From contig JAUWHX010000008.1 of assembly GCA_030605695.1 (NCBI GenBank), positions 1-54,477 on the forward strand: a DNA stretch of 54,477 nucleotides. The letters run 5' to 3'. The notes under the pieces are model-generated. The model saw only the letters and a list, made by a program, of their open reading frames with translations, did not search any database and was not told the DNA's origin. A program made the position numbers and the translations under genes. This document shows positions 1 through 9,300 of the stretch, piece by piece; position 1 is the stretch's first letter; each line of letters starts with the position of its first letter. The stretch is from a bacterium. GTDB lineage: Bacteria; Hydrothermota; UBA3073; JACQXS01.

Positions 1-1
1 G

Positions 2-283
2 GTAATTATAAAAGGCAAACTTGCACCAATCGTTGGAAATGTGTGTATGGACCTCACTATGATAGATGTAACCCATATCCCTGATGTGAAGGTAGGCGAT
101 TTAGTCACTCTTATTGGCAAAGACGGAGAGATTGAGCTCACGGCTGACAGGGTTGCAGAGCTTGCAGGGACTATAAATTATGAGATAGCAACAAGGATAT
201 GCCCACGAGTTCCGAGAGTTTATGTAAATAATGGAAAGCCCTCCAGAGTCCGCTCTTTACTCGGGAATAAGAAGATAAGTTAA
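2..283 (+). CDS. alr: Alanine racemase, C-terminal fragment (5' end outside window)
   Basis: Frame open from window edge; VGNVCMDLTMIDVT...GDLVTLIGKDGE...ELAGTINYEIATRICPRVPRVYV is the typical C-terminal domain of alanine racemase. Confidence 0.9.
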   Translation, partial: VIIKGKLAPIVGNVCMDLTMIDVTHIPDVKVGDLVTLIGKDGEIELTADRVAELAGTINYEIATRICPRVPRVYVNNGKPSRVRSLLGNKKIS

Positions 284-399
284 TGTTTTTTCAAGGAGAA
301 ACAAAAAGCCACGAAATCACCAAATCACAAAACTGCACAAAAGAAATCTTTAGTGAATTTTAGTGCTTTAGAGTTTTTGTGGCAAGTTAAATCTCTATC

Positions 400-1053
400 T
401 TACGGCGAGACGGTAGCTTTAGCAACCATACTAAACAGCCCCGTCCGCATCTTCTTATCAAACCACTGCCCCCGATACTCCAGTGCCTCGACTAAATCAA
501 TATTGTGTCTATATGGACTATTCGTATCATCGCCAGCCCACTGCCACTCGCCATCCCCTACACGATACCAGATTTTCGCCCCAGCAATATCTTTCGGCTT
601 GGCATTCTCGCGTTCATTCCCCGGATTCACCCCAAAATGAACCGTAACCTGCCCAGGCCGTAAATCCAAAATCAAATTAGGCGGGTCTAATTCCTGCACA
701 TATTCTGGCGACAGCGGAGTGGGATTTCTATCCGGCACCGTAATATCAAGAAGGTCTCGATGAGCATCCGTGAGCTTCGGATTCGCCTGAAACATTCCCA
801 TCAATAATCTTGCCACACTTTTCACCACAGCACGTTTCTCATTCTTGGTCTCTGTCTTACTCTTCGCCGTAACCTGTGCAAGCTGGTGCGACTTATAAGC
901 AGCATCCCAATCCGCAATAGCTGATAATAGCTCATTAACCAGAGCTTGCGGAATCCCAATCGCAGTCGCTATAGCTGGCAGATTCTTCTTGAGATTCCGA
1001 AGCCACATATTAAACTCCGCATCCGCATACGGAATATAATCCTTTCTTGCCAT
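400..1053 (-). CDS. Conserved hypothetical protein (217 aa)
   Basis: Long ORF with coding-like composition; family not recognised. Confidence 0.65.
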   Translation of the reverse strand: MARKDYIPYADAEFNMWLRNLKKNLPAIATAIGIPQALVNELLSAIADWDAAYKSHQLAQVTAKSKTETKNEKRAVVKSVARLLMGMFQANPKLTDAHRDLLDITVPDRNPTPLSPEYVQELDPPNLILDLRPGQVTVHFGVNPGNERENAKPKDIAGAKIWYRVGDGEWQWAGDDTNSPYRHNIDLVEALEYRGQWFDKKMRTGLFSMVAKATVSP

Positions 1054-1067
1054 CCTTCCCCCTTTAT

Positions 1068-1132
1068 TTGTAGGGGCAGGGCTTGTCCCTGCCCTCGTAT
1101 TTGGGCAACCGCAAGGGTTGCCCCTACATTTT
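1068..1132. repeat. REP-like imperfect palindromic intergenic element
   Basis: TGTAGGGGCAGGGCTTGTCCCTGCCC...GGGCAACCGCAAGGGTTGCCCCTACA: terminal inverted repeat TGTAGGGGCA/TGCCCCTACA plus two internal hairpins. Confidence 0.85.
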
Positions 1133-1191
1133 TAATCTCTTAAATTCTCTTTTCCATACGGATCCTTCGGACAATCCCTGTTAGCATTTTT

Positions 1192-1443
1192 CCTCTTCCC
1201 GAACTCTGTTACTCATCAACTGACATCAGGTAATCATCTACTGAAGTCAGTAACCTTTCAACTGATATCAGGTAATTATCAACTAAAGTCAGTTAATTGT
1301 CAACTGATATCAGTAGATTATCTACTGAACTCTGTAGCTTGTCAACTGAATTCTGTATCTTTTTAACTGGTGTCAGTATCTTTTCTACTGAAGTCAGTTG
1401 CTCGTCAACTGATGTCAGTAACTTTTCAACGGAAGGCAATGAG
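1192..1443. repeat. 21-bp tandem array, 11 units plus one degenerate, each with an ACTGA-NN-TCAGT palindrome
   Basis: Units begin at 1213, 1234, 1255 ... 1423 with no indels; 4 perfect 5-2-5 palindromes (ACTGAAGTCAGT, ACTGATATCAGT, ACTGAAGTCAGT, ACTGATGTCAGT) and 6 with one mismatch. Confidence 0.9.
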
Positions 1444-1491
1444 CAAGTTGCTTTTTTGTGGTGTTAAGAGAAATATATGGGCAAACGACTT

Positions 1492-2283
1492 TTATTTTTC
1501 TTCTATAGGCAATATCATCATTGCTTCTACTTGATTCATAGGCATAATGTCCAAATGATCTAAATTGTGTTTTTCTCTTAGATATTTAAGTATCCTTCCT
1601 TCTTCTTTTCTATCATAGTTGCAATCGGCAATCCACGCATTTTTATCTTGTTTCAAGATTTCTATTTCTGGATTACAGAGACCTTTTGCCAAGGACCGAT
1701 ACAGAAATGACTGACTAAATTTTCGATAATAAGGAGAGAGTGTATTTACACAAAGTTGCACACAAAGTTGCGATTGATTGAGATAAGTAAGAATAGCACC
1801 GTCTAATTCATTGCGATGGGAATAAAAAGAGCTTTCTTTGAAGTAAAAGCAAGTCCAAGTAGGCGTGCCTTTTTGCGTACTAAATAAATATTGCGTTCCA
1901 AATAAGGTTGCACGAAAGCGATTATCAAGCAATGAAGGATCTCGACCCGATGTGTGAATCCAAATAATATGGAAGGTAGTATGTTCGGAATCATAAGAAG
2001 TTAACTGGTTTACGCCGTCAGTTATAATAGCGTATAATCTGTTTCTTGGTCCTGTGGGCGTTGTTTTACCTACAATTTTTCCGGGCTTTAATGCCTCTCT
2101 ATATTTTTTCACTTCTTCCGGGTCATCACTTTTGTTTTTTAATTCAATGATATATTTATCTTTTTTATCCCAGGCTTTAATATCAGGTGTTCGCAAATTA
2201 TTTTGTCCTCGGATACGTTTTGCTTCAAGACCTATTTCTTTCAAGATTCCTATAACAACCTTTTTTAATTCGGTGTCTTTCAT
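1492..2283 (-). CDS. Probable PD-(D/E)XK-fold nuclease-like protein
   Basis: N-terminal TPDIKAWDKKDKYIIELKNK fits the D...ExK motif of the PD-(D/E)XK superfamily. Confidence 0.55.
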   Translation of the reverse strand: MKDTELKKVVIGILKEIGLEAKRIRGQNNLRTPDIKAWDKKDKYIIELKNKSDDPEEVKKYREALKPGKIVGKTTPTGPRNRLYAIITDGVNQLTSYDSEHTTFHIIWIHTSGRDPSLLDNRFRATLFGTQYLFSTQKGTPTWTCFYFKESSFYSHRNELDGAILTYLNQSQLCVQLCVNTLSPYYRKFSQSFLYRSLAKGLCNPEIEILKQDKNAWIADCNYDRKEEGRILKYLREKHNLDHLDIMPMNQVEAMMILPIEEK

Positions 2284-2414
2284 AATTATTGATTTTTTTG
2301 TTCTAACCCAAGTTTATCTGTAATAAAATTACAATTACGGCTTACCAGCCACCGCCGGCGCCTCCGCCTTCTTTCACAAGAATACAGGTGGGTTTTGGGG
2401 AAGTCAAGGAAAAG

Positions 2415-2474
2415 ATTTAACCACAGAGGACACAGAGTCTGCGACAGAGGACACAGAGTCAGAAGAGGGAAGGG
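2415..2474. repeat. Dispersed AACCACAGAGGACACAGAGTC repeat with internal duplication
   Basis: TTTAACCACAGAGGACACAGAGTCTGCGACAGAGGACACAGAGTCAGAAGAGGGAAGGG; a near copy without the internal 21-bp duplication lies at 3850-3889. Confidence 0.8.
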
Positions 2475-2476
2475 AT

Positions 2477-3682
2477 TTAAGGATTAACCTTTTTGTCTTT
2501 TATAGAGTTAAGATGTATATAAAGGCTTACCAATCGACTATTAAATATATATTCTCCAAATTCATCACCTGATTTGAGTACCTTGAGTCTTTTCATACGC
2601 TGAAGAAAATTATTGAATTTTCGCTTTTCTATAGAAGAAAGCTTTTCTTCAATGGTAGTTTTTTGGAAAGACAAGCTAATATTCTCTTTGCCTATTTTGG
2701 CAAGAATTGAATGATAGTCTTTGCTGTGCAAAGCATTATAAACTTGTATTTCAACAAATTTTCTCCCAACTTCGTCTGCAGCAGCTAAAACTCCGCTTAT
2801 TGCATCAGCTTCGTTAACAATATTATCTTTATCTATCCAGAAGACAGCATCACCAATGATATGCATAATTTTAGGGAACCCAGCTGAATAATGGCACAAA
2901 AAGGGCATTGCTTCTTTTGTAATCTTCATATCCACAGAATTGAGTGTTTTAGTGAAAAAATCTTTCATTTCACTTTTATCCATCGGCTTAATCTCCACTA
3001 TATCAAAAATTCGCTCAATTGACTGATGATGCTGAATCATATCTCTTCTGCGTTCTTCCACCCCACAAAGCATCAGCATTAAAGGAAGAGGGGTTGAATT
3101 AAGTGCATTTTCATCTACCAGTGTTTTTATGAAATGAGCAAATTGAGGATTGTTGGTAATTCCATTGATTTCATCAAGAATTAACATTATGCCCTTAATT
3201 CCATCATCTTTAAGCCGGTTCAATAATTCTTGCAAAAAGGATAGATACCCTTGTGAAATATCCGGACCATCAGCTTTTAATTCTTTAAGATTTATGCTAA
3301 CTCCGAATAGTTCTTGTTTGCCGATATATTTTGACAAGAAATTTCGAATCTTTTCAGGAATTGTAGACTCGTAAATTCGTGTCTTAATCACTGTTTCTAC
3401 AGTTTTAATAGCAATATCTTCTAATGACTCTGCACTGCCAAGAAGAACATGAATACCCAAAATATGATTATCTTTTTCTGCCCAATATTTCATAAAACCA
3501 GCCAGTGAACTCTTGCCAATTCCATATTCACCTGTAAGAAAAATCATCTGAGGTTTTCCTAATTCAACTTGTTTCAGAGACCTTCTAATTCGTTCTATTT
3601 CATTCATTCTGCCAATAAAGAATTCAATTGGAACGGGTTGCCCAGGATAAAATGGGCTCTTCCCTTTATTGATATTATTCAT
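2477..3682 (-). CDS. AAA+ ATPase (Orc1/Cdc6- or archaeal-ATPase-like)
   Basis: Walker A GEYGIGKSS, Walker B IMLILDEI, C-terminal winged-helix-like segment. Confidence 0.75.
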   Translation of the reverse strand: MNNINKGKSPFYPGQPVPIEFFIGRMNEIERIRRSLKQVELGKPQMIFLTGEYGIGKSSLAGFMKYWAEKDNHILGIHVLLGSAESLEDIAIKTVETVIKTRIYESTIPEKIRNFLSKYIGKQELFGVSINLKELKADGPDISQGYLSFLQELLNRLKDDGIKGIMLILDEINGITNNPQFAHFIKTLVDENALNSTPLPLMLMLCGVEERRRDMIQHHQSIERIFDIVEIKPMDKSEMKDFFTKTLNSVDMKITKEAMPFLCHYSAGFPKIMHIIGDAVFWIDKDNIVNEADAISGVLAAADEVGRKFVEIQVYNALHSKDYHSILAKIGKENISLSFQKTTIEEKLSSIEKRKFNNFLQRMKRLKVLKSGDEFGEYIFNSRLVSLYIHLNSIKDKKVNP

Positions 3683-3835
3683 AAATCTTCCCTGAAATTT
3701 GTGTTTTTAATTCCCCTTTTCTATAAAACTCTTTTTATTATTTAGGTTATATATTTCTATCAAAAAGAGTCAAGAAAAAAAGTTGAAAATCACCAGTGAA
3801 ATTTGTTCTTTATTTATCTCCATTCACACACTTTG

Positions 3836-4861
3836 TCAAGCAGAAAATCCTTTAACCACAGAGGACATAGAGTCAGAAGAGGGAAGGGGTTCTGCGGGGA
3901 TGCCGAATCTCTTTGTTATCTCTTTTGCGAGGGTTACTGCATCTCCGCCTCTTTTGTTGTCAGTGATTACTCGCTTGGGCTTGCTTAATCCTACATATTG
4001 CAAAAGTTCATCAAAGTCAGCGTGGTCCGAGAAGGCAACTGTGAACTCTTTAGCTCTTTCCTGTCTCACAGGCATATCAAATTCCCAGCCGGATAAAGTG
4101 ATTTTTGTAGCACCTTTGCCAATCCATTGCTTTGAGCCCATATGATATAACCCAATGAAGTGGTCTAATCCCTTGGCTTCCTCTGATTTCGAAGAAAAGT
4201 AGTTGCCGAATTTCATTCCGTGTCGCTCGCAAACTTGCATCATCTTGAAAACCTTTTCTGGCACTATTACAGGGGTTTCAATATCTGCGGTATGTATGAT
4301 TTCAAGGATTTCTTGCAGTTTTCCATAATATCCAAAGATGTAAACTATACCAGCTTCAAGAGATTTTTTAACCAAGTCAATAAATCTGGCGGTGATTTCG
4401 TTTTTGAATGTTCGTCTGCGATGTGGATTTCCATAAGTTGCGTCCATAACGAGTATGTCGGATGGGATTGTAGGGGCAGTTAGTGAACCGCCTCTATAAA
4501 GTTTGAAATCGCCAGTATAAACTATTCGGATGTCGGATTCCAGCAAGACTTGGGCTGAACCGATAATATGATTGGCGGAGAAGAAAGTGAGTTTTTCATT
4601 CTCATATTCAAATGTCTCTCCGTATCGAAGACAATGAATTTTAGGGGAATCCACAGACTTTTTGGACTTTAGAATCTCAAGTAAATCACGAGTCGCAGGA
4701 GTCATCAATACTTTTTCGCAATGAGCTATGCTTTCATCAAGTCCACCAATATGGTCAAAATGGGAATGCGTAACAACTCTTATCGGCTTTGGGCAGTGAG
4801 CGTCGCAAGCTACATTTTTGCCAAGTAAGACAGCTCCATTTTGGTCAATCTCTACTTCCAT
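3836..4861 (-). CDS. Metallo-beta-lactamase-fold exonuclease-like protein (RNA 3'-processing/CPSF-like)
   Basis: HxHxDH motif (THSHFDHIGG), TGDFKLYRGG, DATYG, FSDHAD motifs. Confidence 0.8.
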   Translation of the reverse strand: MEVEIDQNGAVLLGKNVACDAHCPKPIRVVTHSHFDHIGGLDESIAHCEKVLMTPATRDLLEILKSKKSVDSPKIHCLRYGETFEYENEKLTFFSANHIIGSAQVLLESDIRIVYTGDFKLYRGGSLTAPTIPSDILVMDATYGNPHRRRTFKNEITARFIDLVKKSLEAGIVYIFGYYGKLQEILEIIHTADIETPVIVPEKVFKMMQVCERHGMKFGNYFSSKSEEAKGLDHFIGLYHMGSKQWIGKGATKITLSGWEFDMPVRQERAKEFTVAFSDHADFDELLQYVGLSKPKRVITDNKRGGDAVTLAKEITKRFGIPAEPLPSSDSMSSVVKGFSA

Positions 4862-6258
4862 TAAATGCCGAGCATTTTTACAGCTATGGTAAAATATATC
4901 AAAAGTGAAGTTATGTCCATAAATGTAGTAAGCAAGGGGCCTGACATCAGAGCTGGGTCAAAGCCCAATTTCTGAAATATAATGGGGAGTAAAGTTCCAA
5001 CAGTCGTGGCTATAATAATTCCAGCTGTCATTGATATTCCAACAACAAACCCAAATAAAAGCGATTTCTCCACCGGCAATGACCGTAGTGCAACAAGTAC
5101 TCCAAGTCCTATTCCCATTAGTATTCCGATTAAGAACTCTTTTTTTATCACTCCCAAGATATGAGCAAACTTTATTTCTCCTGTTGCCAGTCCTCGTATA
5201 ACTACTGATGCGGCTTGCATTCCTGCATTTCCACTACAGTTAAGTAGAACTGGGATAAAAATGGCTAAATTTATCATCGCCTGTAGAGCAGTAGAGAACT
5301 TTTGAATCACAAATCCAGAGACAAAGCTTGCAAGTAAAAGGACTACAAGCCAAGGGAATCTTGATTTTGCTACACCAAATGCACTCGTATCAACATAATT
5401 TCTTGCAAGTGGAGCACTACCTCCAAACATTTGCATATCTTCAGTGCTCTCGTCTTCAATTACATCTACGACATCATCAACTGTAATGACTCCTCGTAGC
5501 TCTTCTCTCTCATTGACCACAGGGATAGATGTGAGGTCATATTTTGCGATAAGCCGTGCTACTTCTTCCTGGTCCATATCCACAGGGACAGTCGGTATCT
5601 TTTGCATCATTTCTTCTACTAAAGTATTTGACGGAGAAACAATAAGCTCTCTGATAGAAACAGTTCCCAAAAGCTTTTCCTCTTGAAGCACATAAACTTG
5701 ATAAAAGTCAAAGTCGTGTTCCTCATTTCTCATGAAGTCAATCGCTTTGGCGACGGTGAGCTTATCTGGAATCCAGGCAAATTGAGTTGTCATAATCCCA
5801 CCAGCAGTATCAGGTGGGTAAGTTATGAGTTCTTCAACATCCTGTGCTTCCTCAGTTTCCATAAGTTTGAGAAAGTGTTGTGCTTCTTCTTCCGGGAGAG
5901 ATGTAAATAGGTCTGCTCGTTCATCGGGAGCCATTTCATTCAAGATTTCTACAGCTTTGGGTTCTGAGAGCAATTTCAAGAAAGAAACTGCATCCTGAGG
6001 CTCCATATGCTCAAAAACATCACAGGCAGTTTCAAGTGGAAGCAAATTAAAGATGGCAATTTGTGAAGATTCTGGTAGCGATTCAATCAGTTCTACAATA
6101 TCAACTGGCGAGAGTTCCTGGAGTAAAGCGAGCAATGAATCAAAGTCCTTCTCGTCTAAAAGTTCTTTAACTTCTGGTAGAAATAGTGACATCTTGCTTA
6201 ATTTATCAGTTTTTATCTGGGTTGTCAATAAATATTTCTCAGGTAAATAATATTGCAA
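4861..6258 (-). CDS. mgtE: Magnesium transporter MgtE (start possibly at internal MSLFLPEVKELL)
   Basis: MgtE N domain (LLPLETACDVFEHMEPQDA), two CBS domains, C-terminal TM domain with P-LLTTFMDITSLLIYF. Confidence 0.95.
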   Translation of the reverse strand: MQYYLPEKYLLTTQIKTDKLSKMSLFLPEVKELLDEKDFDSLLALLQELSPVDIVELIESLPESSQIAIFNLLPLETACDVFEHMEPQDAVSFLKLLSEPKAVEILNEMAPDERADLFTSLPEEEAQHFLKLMETEEAQDVEELITYPPDTAGGIMTTQFAWIPDKLTVAKAIDFMRNEEHDFDFYQVYVLQEEKLLGTVSIRELIVSPSNTLVEEMMQKIPTVPVDMDQEEVARLIAKYDLTSIPVVNEREELRGVITVDDVVDVIEDESTEDMQMFGGSAPLARNYVDTSAFGVAKSRFPWLVVLLLASFVSGFVIQKFSTALQAMINLAIFIPVLLNCSGNAGMQAASVVIRGLATGEIKFAHILGVIKKEFLIGILMGIGLGVLVALRSLPVEKSLLFGFVVGISMTAGIIIATTVGTLLPIIFQKLGFDPALMSGPLLTTFMDITSLLIYFTIAVKMLGI

Positions 6259-6339
6259 TTTATTTCTGGAACGGATATTCTCTTAACAAAAGGGACATCT
6301 CTAATACCTCAACAATGCTAATAGTCTTCACGAAAAAGC

Positions 6340-9300
6340 TTGACATTATTTACTTTAATCGTTAAATCAGATATAAGAATACAAGAAAAATTCTTGCCAA
6401 CTCCTATGTATAAGATAACACCTTTTCTATCCAGTCGTGTCCAGAAATTGCCCGGCAAAGAGGTTGAAAAAGCATCTGGAGCACTTCTCTTGTCAGATAT
6501 ATCTGGTTTCACAGCTTTAAGTGAGACATTAGCAAAGGAAGGCAAAGAAGGGATTGAAGAATTGACCCACATATTAAATAATTACTTTGATGCAATGTTA
6601 AAAATAATTCAAAAACATGGTGGAGATGTTCTCAAATTCAGTGGTGATGCACTTCTGGTTGGTTTCTATCATTGTCATTCCGAAAGTATAGTAAGAACTT
6701 GTGCTAAAGAGATGATGGCATCGCTCAAAAATTTCAAAGGGATAAAAACGAGAGCTGGTAAGTTTGACATATCAATGAAAGTAGTAAGCAAGAATGGGCA
6801 ATGGAACGAACTGATTCTTGGTGACAATAGAAGAAGAGAGCTTTTCTTATGTGGTGGAACTGTAAAAGAGATATTACTAATAGAAGAACAGGCAAGCAAA
6901 GGAGATATTATAATCAAATGGTCAGAAACAGATAGAGACAGAGATAGAGAACAGAAGAAGCCAAAAAGAATTTCAAAACATAGATTGGTATCTTTTCTCC
7001 CACAAGGTGTATCAGATTTTGTTGATAGAGAGTTTTTCGGTGAGCACCGTGCAGTAAGCACAGTATTCCTGAATTTTGATGGTTATGACGAGGAAAACCC
7101 GTCCGCCAAACTACTTCAGGCAGTGTTTGGAGAAGTAATCTCTATTACAGAGAAGTATGGAGGAGTGATACATGACCTGGATATTCATTCTCAAGGAAGC
7201 AATATAATGATACCTTTTGGCGCTCCAGTATCTCACGAGAATGATGCAGAAAGAGCTGTACTTGCCTCAATAGAGCTGTCAAAACTTGATATTAAGCCCT
7301 TGAGAGTAAAAGTGGGTGTTTGTACGGGATTTGTATATACTGGAATAATCGGCTCAGACTGGAGAAAAGAATATGCTGTGATAGGAGATACAGTGAATAC
7401 AGCAGAAAGACTGATGGAGACCGCAGACTATGGTGAGGCAATAATATCAGACTCCACATATTATTTAACCAGCGATAAAATAGAATACCGTCAACTGAAA
7501 AGTGTAGAAGTGAAAGGAAAAGAGAAAGAACTAAAAAGATTTATACCCATCAAAGGAAAAGAAGAAAAGTTCTTTAGATTTGAATTCGTTGGAAGGGAAA
7601 AAGAGCTTGGAGATATACTCAAAGCAATAGAAACGGGTGGAAAAGTGATTATCCTAAAAGGCATAGCTGGACTCGGCAAGTCAAGATTACTATATGAAAT
7701 TAAAAAGAAGTTAGACCCTACTCATAAAATACTGGAGGGCTACACAAATGATTTCAAGAAATCTTTGCATCTATTTGCTTCAATGATTGCAAGAGAGGCA
7801 AACATTTATCCCGATGACCCGCAGGAAACACAAAAGAAAAAATTAGAGCAACATATTATAGGAACTACAAAGTTAGGAAGTGCACAATTAGAGCAACATA
7901 TCAAAGGATTAGAGATTAGAAAATTAGATAAGAAAGTGAAAGCTGAAGAAGAGATAGGAGATGGAGAATTGTATCAAAGGATTTCAGTTCTTAGTGCAAT
8001 GCTTTTTGGTATAAGGTATCCAGATTCTTTATACGAACGACTTGACTCAAAACTCAGGTTTGAAAATTTATGCGACGCATTAAGATATTATATAGAATAT
8101 CAAACGACAAGAAAAGACAAAGAACAGCTAACCAAGGTAGTGATTATATTTGATGACTTTCAATGGACGACAAAAGACGACCTTAAGATTATAGAATATA
8201 TTACGAGAATATTGCTTACCCTTTCAAAAAACAGAAAACAAATAACCTTCATCTTTGCCACACGACCAGAACCAAATATGATAGACAAATTATCCTTTGC
8301 TAAAGGAATAGAGAGTCTGAAATTGGAACTTTCACAGTTGAAAGTGGAATCAACAAGTCTATTGACAGGGCAAATACTTAATAACAAACCCCTCCCTGAA
8401 AAAATAGCCAAAATTATATCAGACAGAGCTGGTGGTAATCCTCTCTACTTGGAGCAATTCCTGATGGACTTGATAGAGAAAGGTTTGATAAAAGAAAAAA
8501 AAGATAGATGGGTAAAGACAATTAAGTTCAAAGGAGAAGAAATACCTGAAAATGTGTTTTCTGCAATAATGTCTCGTACAGACAGATTGAGTGCAAAAGC
8601 AAAGGAGGCACTCTATGTAGGAAGTGTTATAGGCATTGAGTTTACGGGGAAAGTAGTAGAAATAGCACTCAATGAACCGGATGCCTCCCGCTATTTAGTG
8701 GACACAGAGAAAAAACGTTTAACATATAGAAAAGTCTTAAAGGAAGGAGAATACATCTTCAGACATACAATGATACGAGAGGTGATATATGATTCCATAC
8801 TACGCTCACGCCGTAAAGTATTGCATAAGTCTGTAGGAGAAGCAATAGAAAGTCTTTACAAAAAAGGATTAGAAAGATTTTATGGAATACTTGCGTATCA
8901 TTTCAACCAGGCAGGAGAATGGAAGAAAGCACTTGCTTATAACCTGAAGGCTGGAGAGAAAGCAAAGAAGAAGTATCGTAATGAAGATGCGATTCAATAT
9001 TTTTCAGGAGCAGCAGAAATTGTGGAAGAGAAATTACCACAAAATAAGGAAAAGTTGTATGATGCATACAAAGGGTTGGGTGATGTATATAGCTCTATTT
9101 CCTCTTATTCGATGGCAAGAGGTTATTATCAAAATGCAGTTATATCAATAGGAACGGTTGATAAACAAAAGCTTGTAGATGTTTTAAATGGGATTGCCGA
9201 TACTTATTACAGGCAAGGCGACTATAAGGAGACGTTGAGAACGGGGGACGAGGCTTACAACATCTCTTGTAAGATAAAATACAAAAAGGGTATTGCTATA

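Noticed and set aside
946-1143. 65-aa plus-strand ORF
   Set aside because: Overlaps the hypothetical gene antisense and the REP element; composition not coding-like.
1192-1443. CRISPR array
   Set aside because: Units are contiguous 21-bp tandems with no unique spacers and no cas genes nearby; the same applies to 53307-53509.
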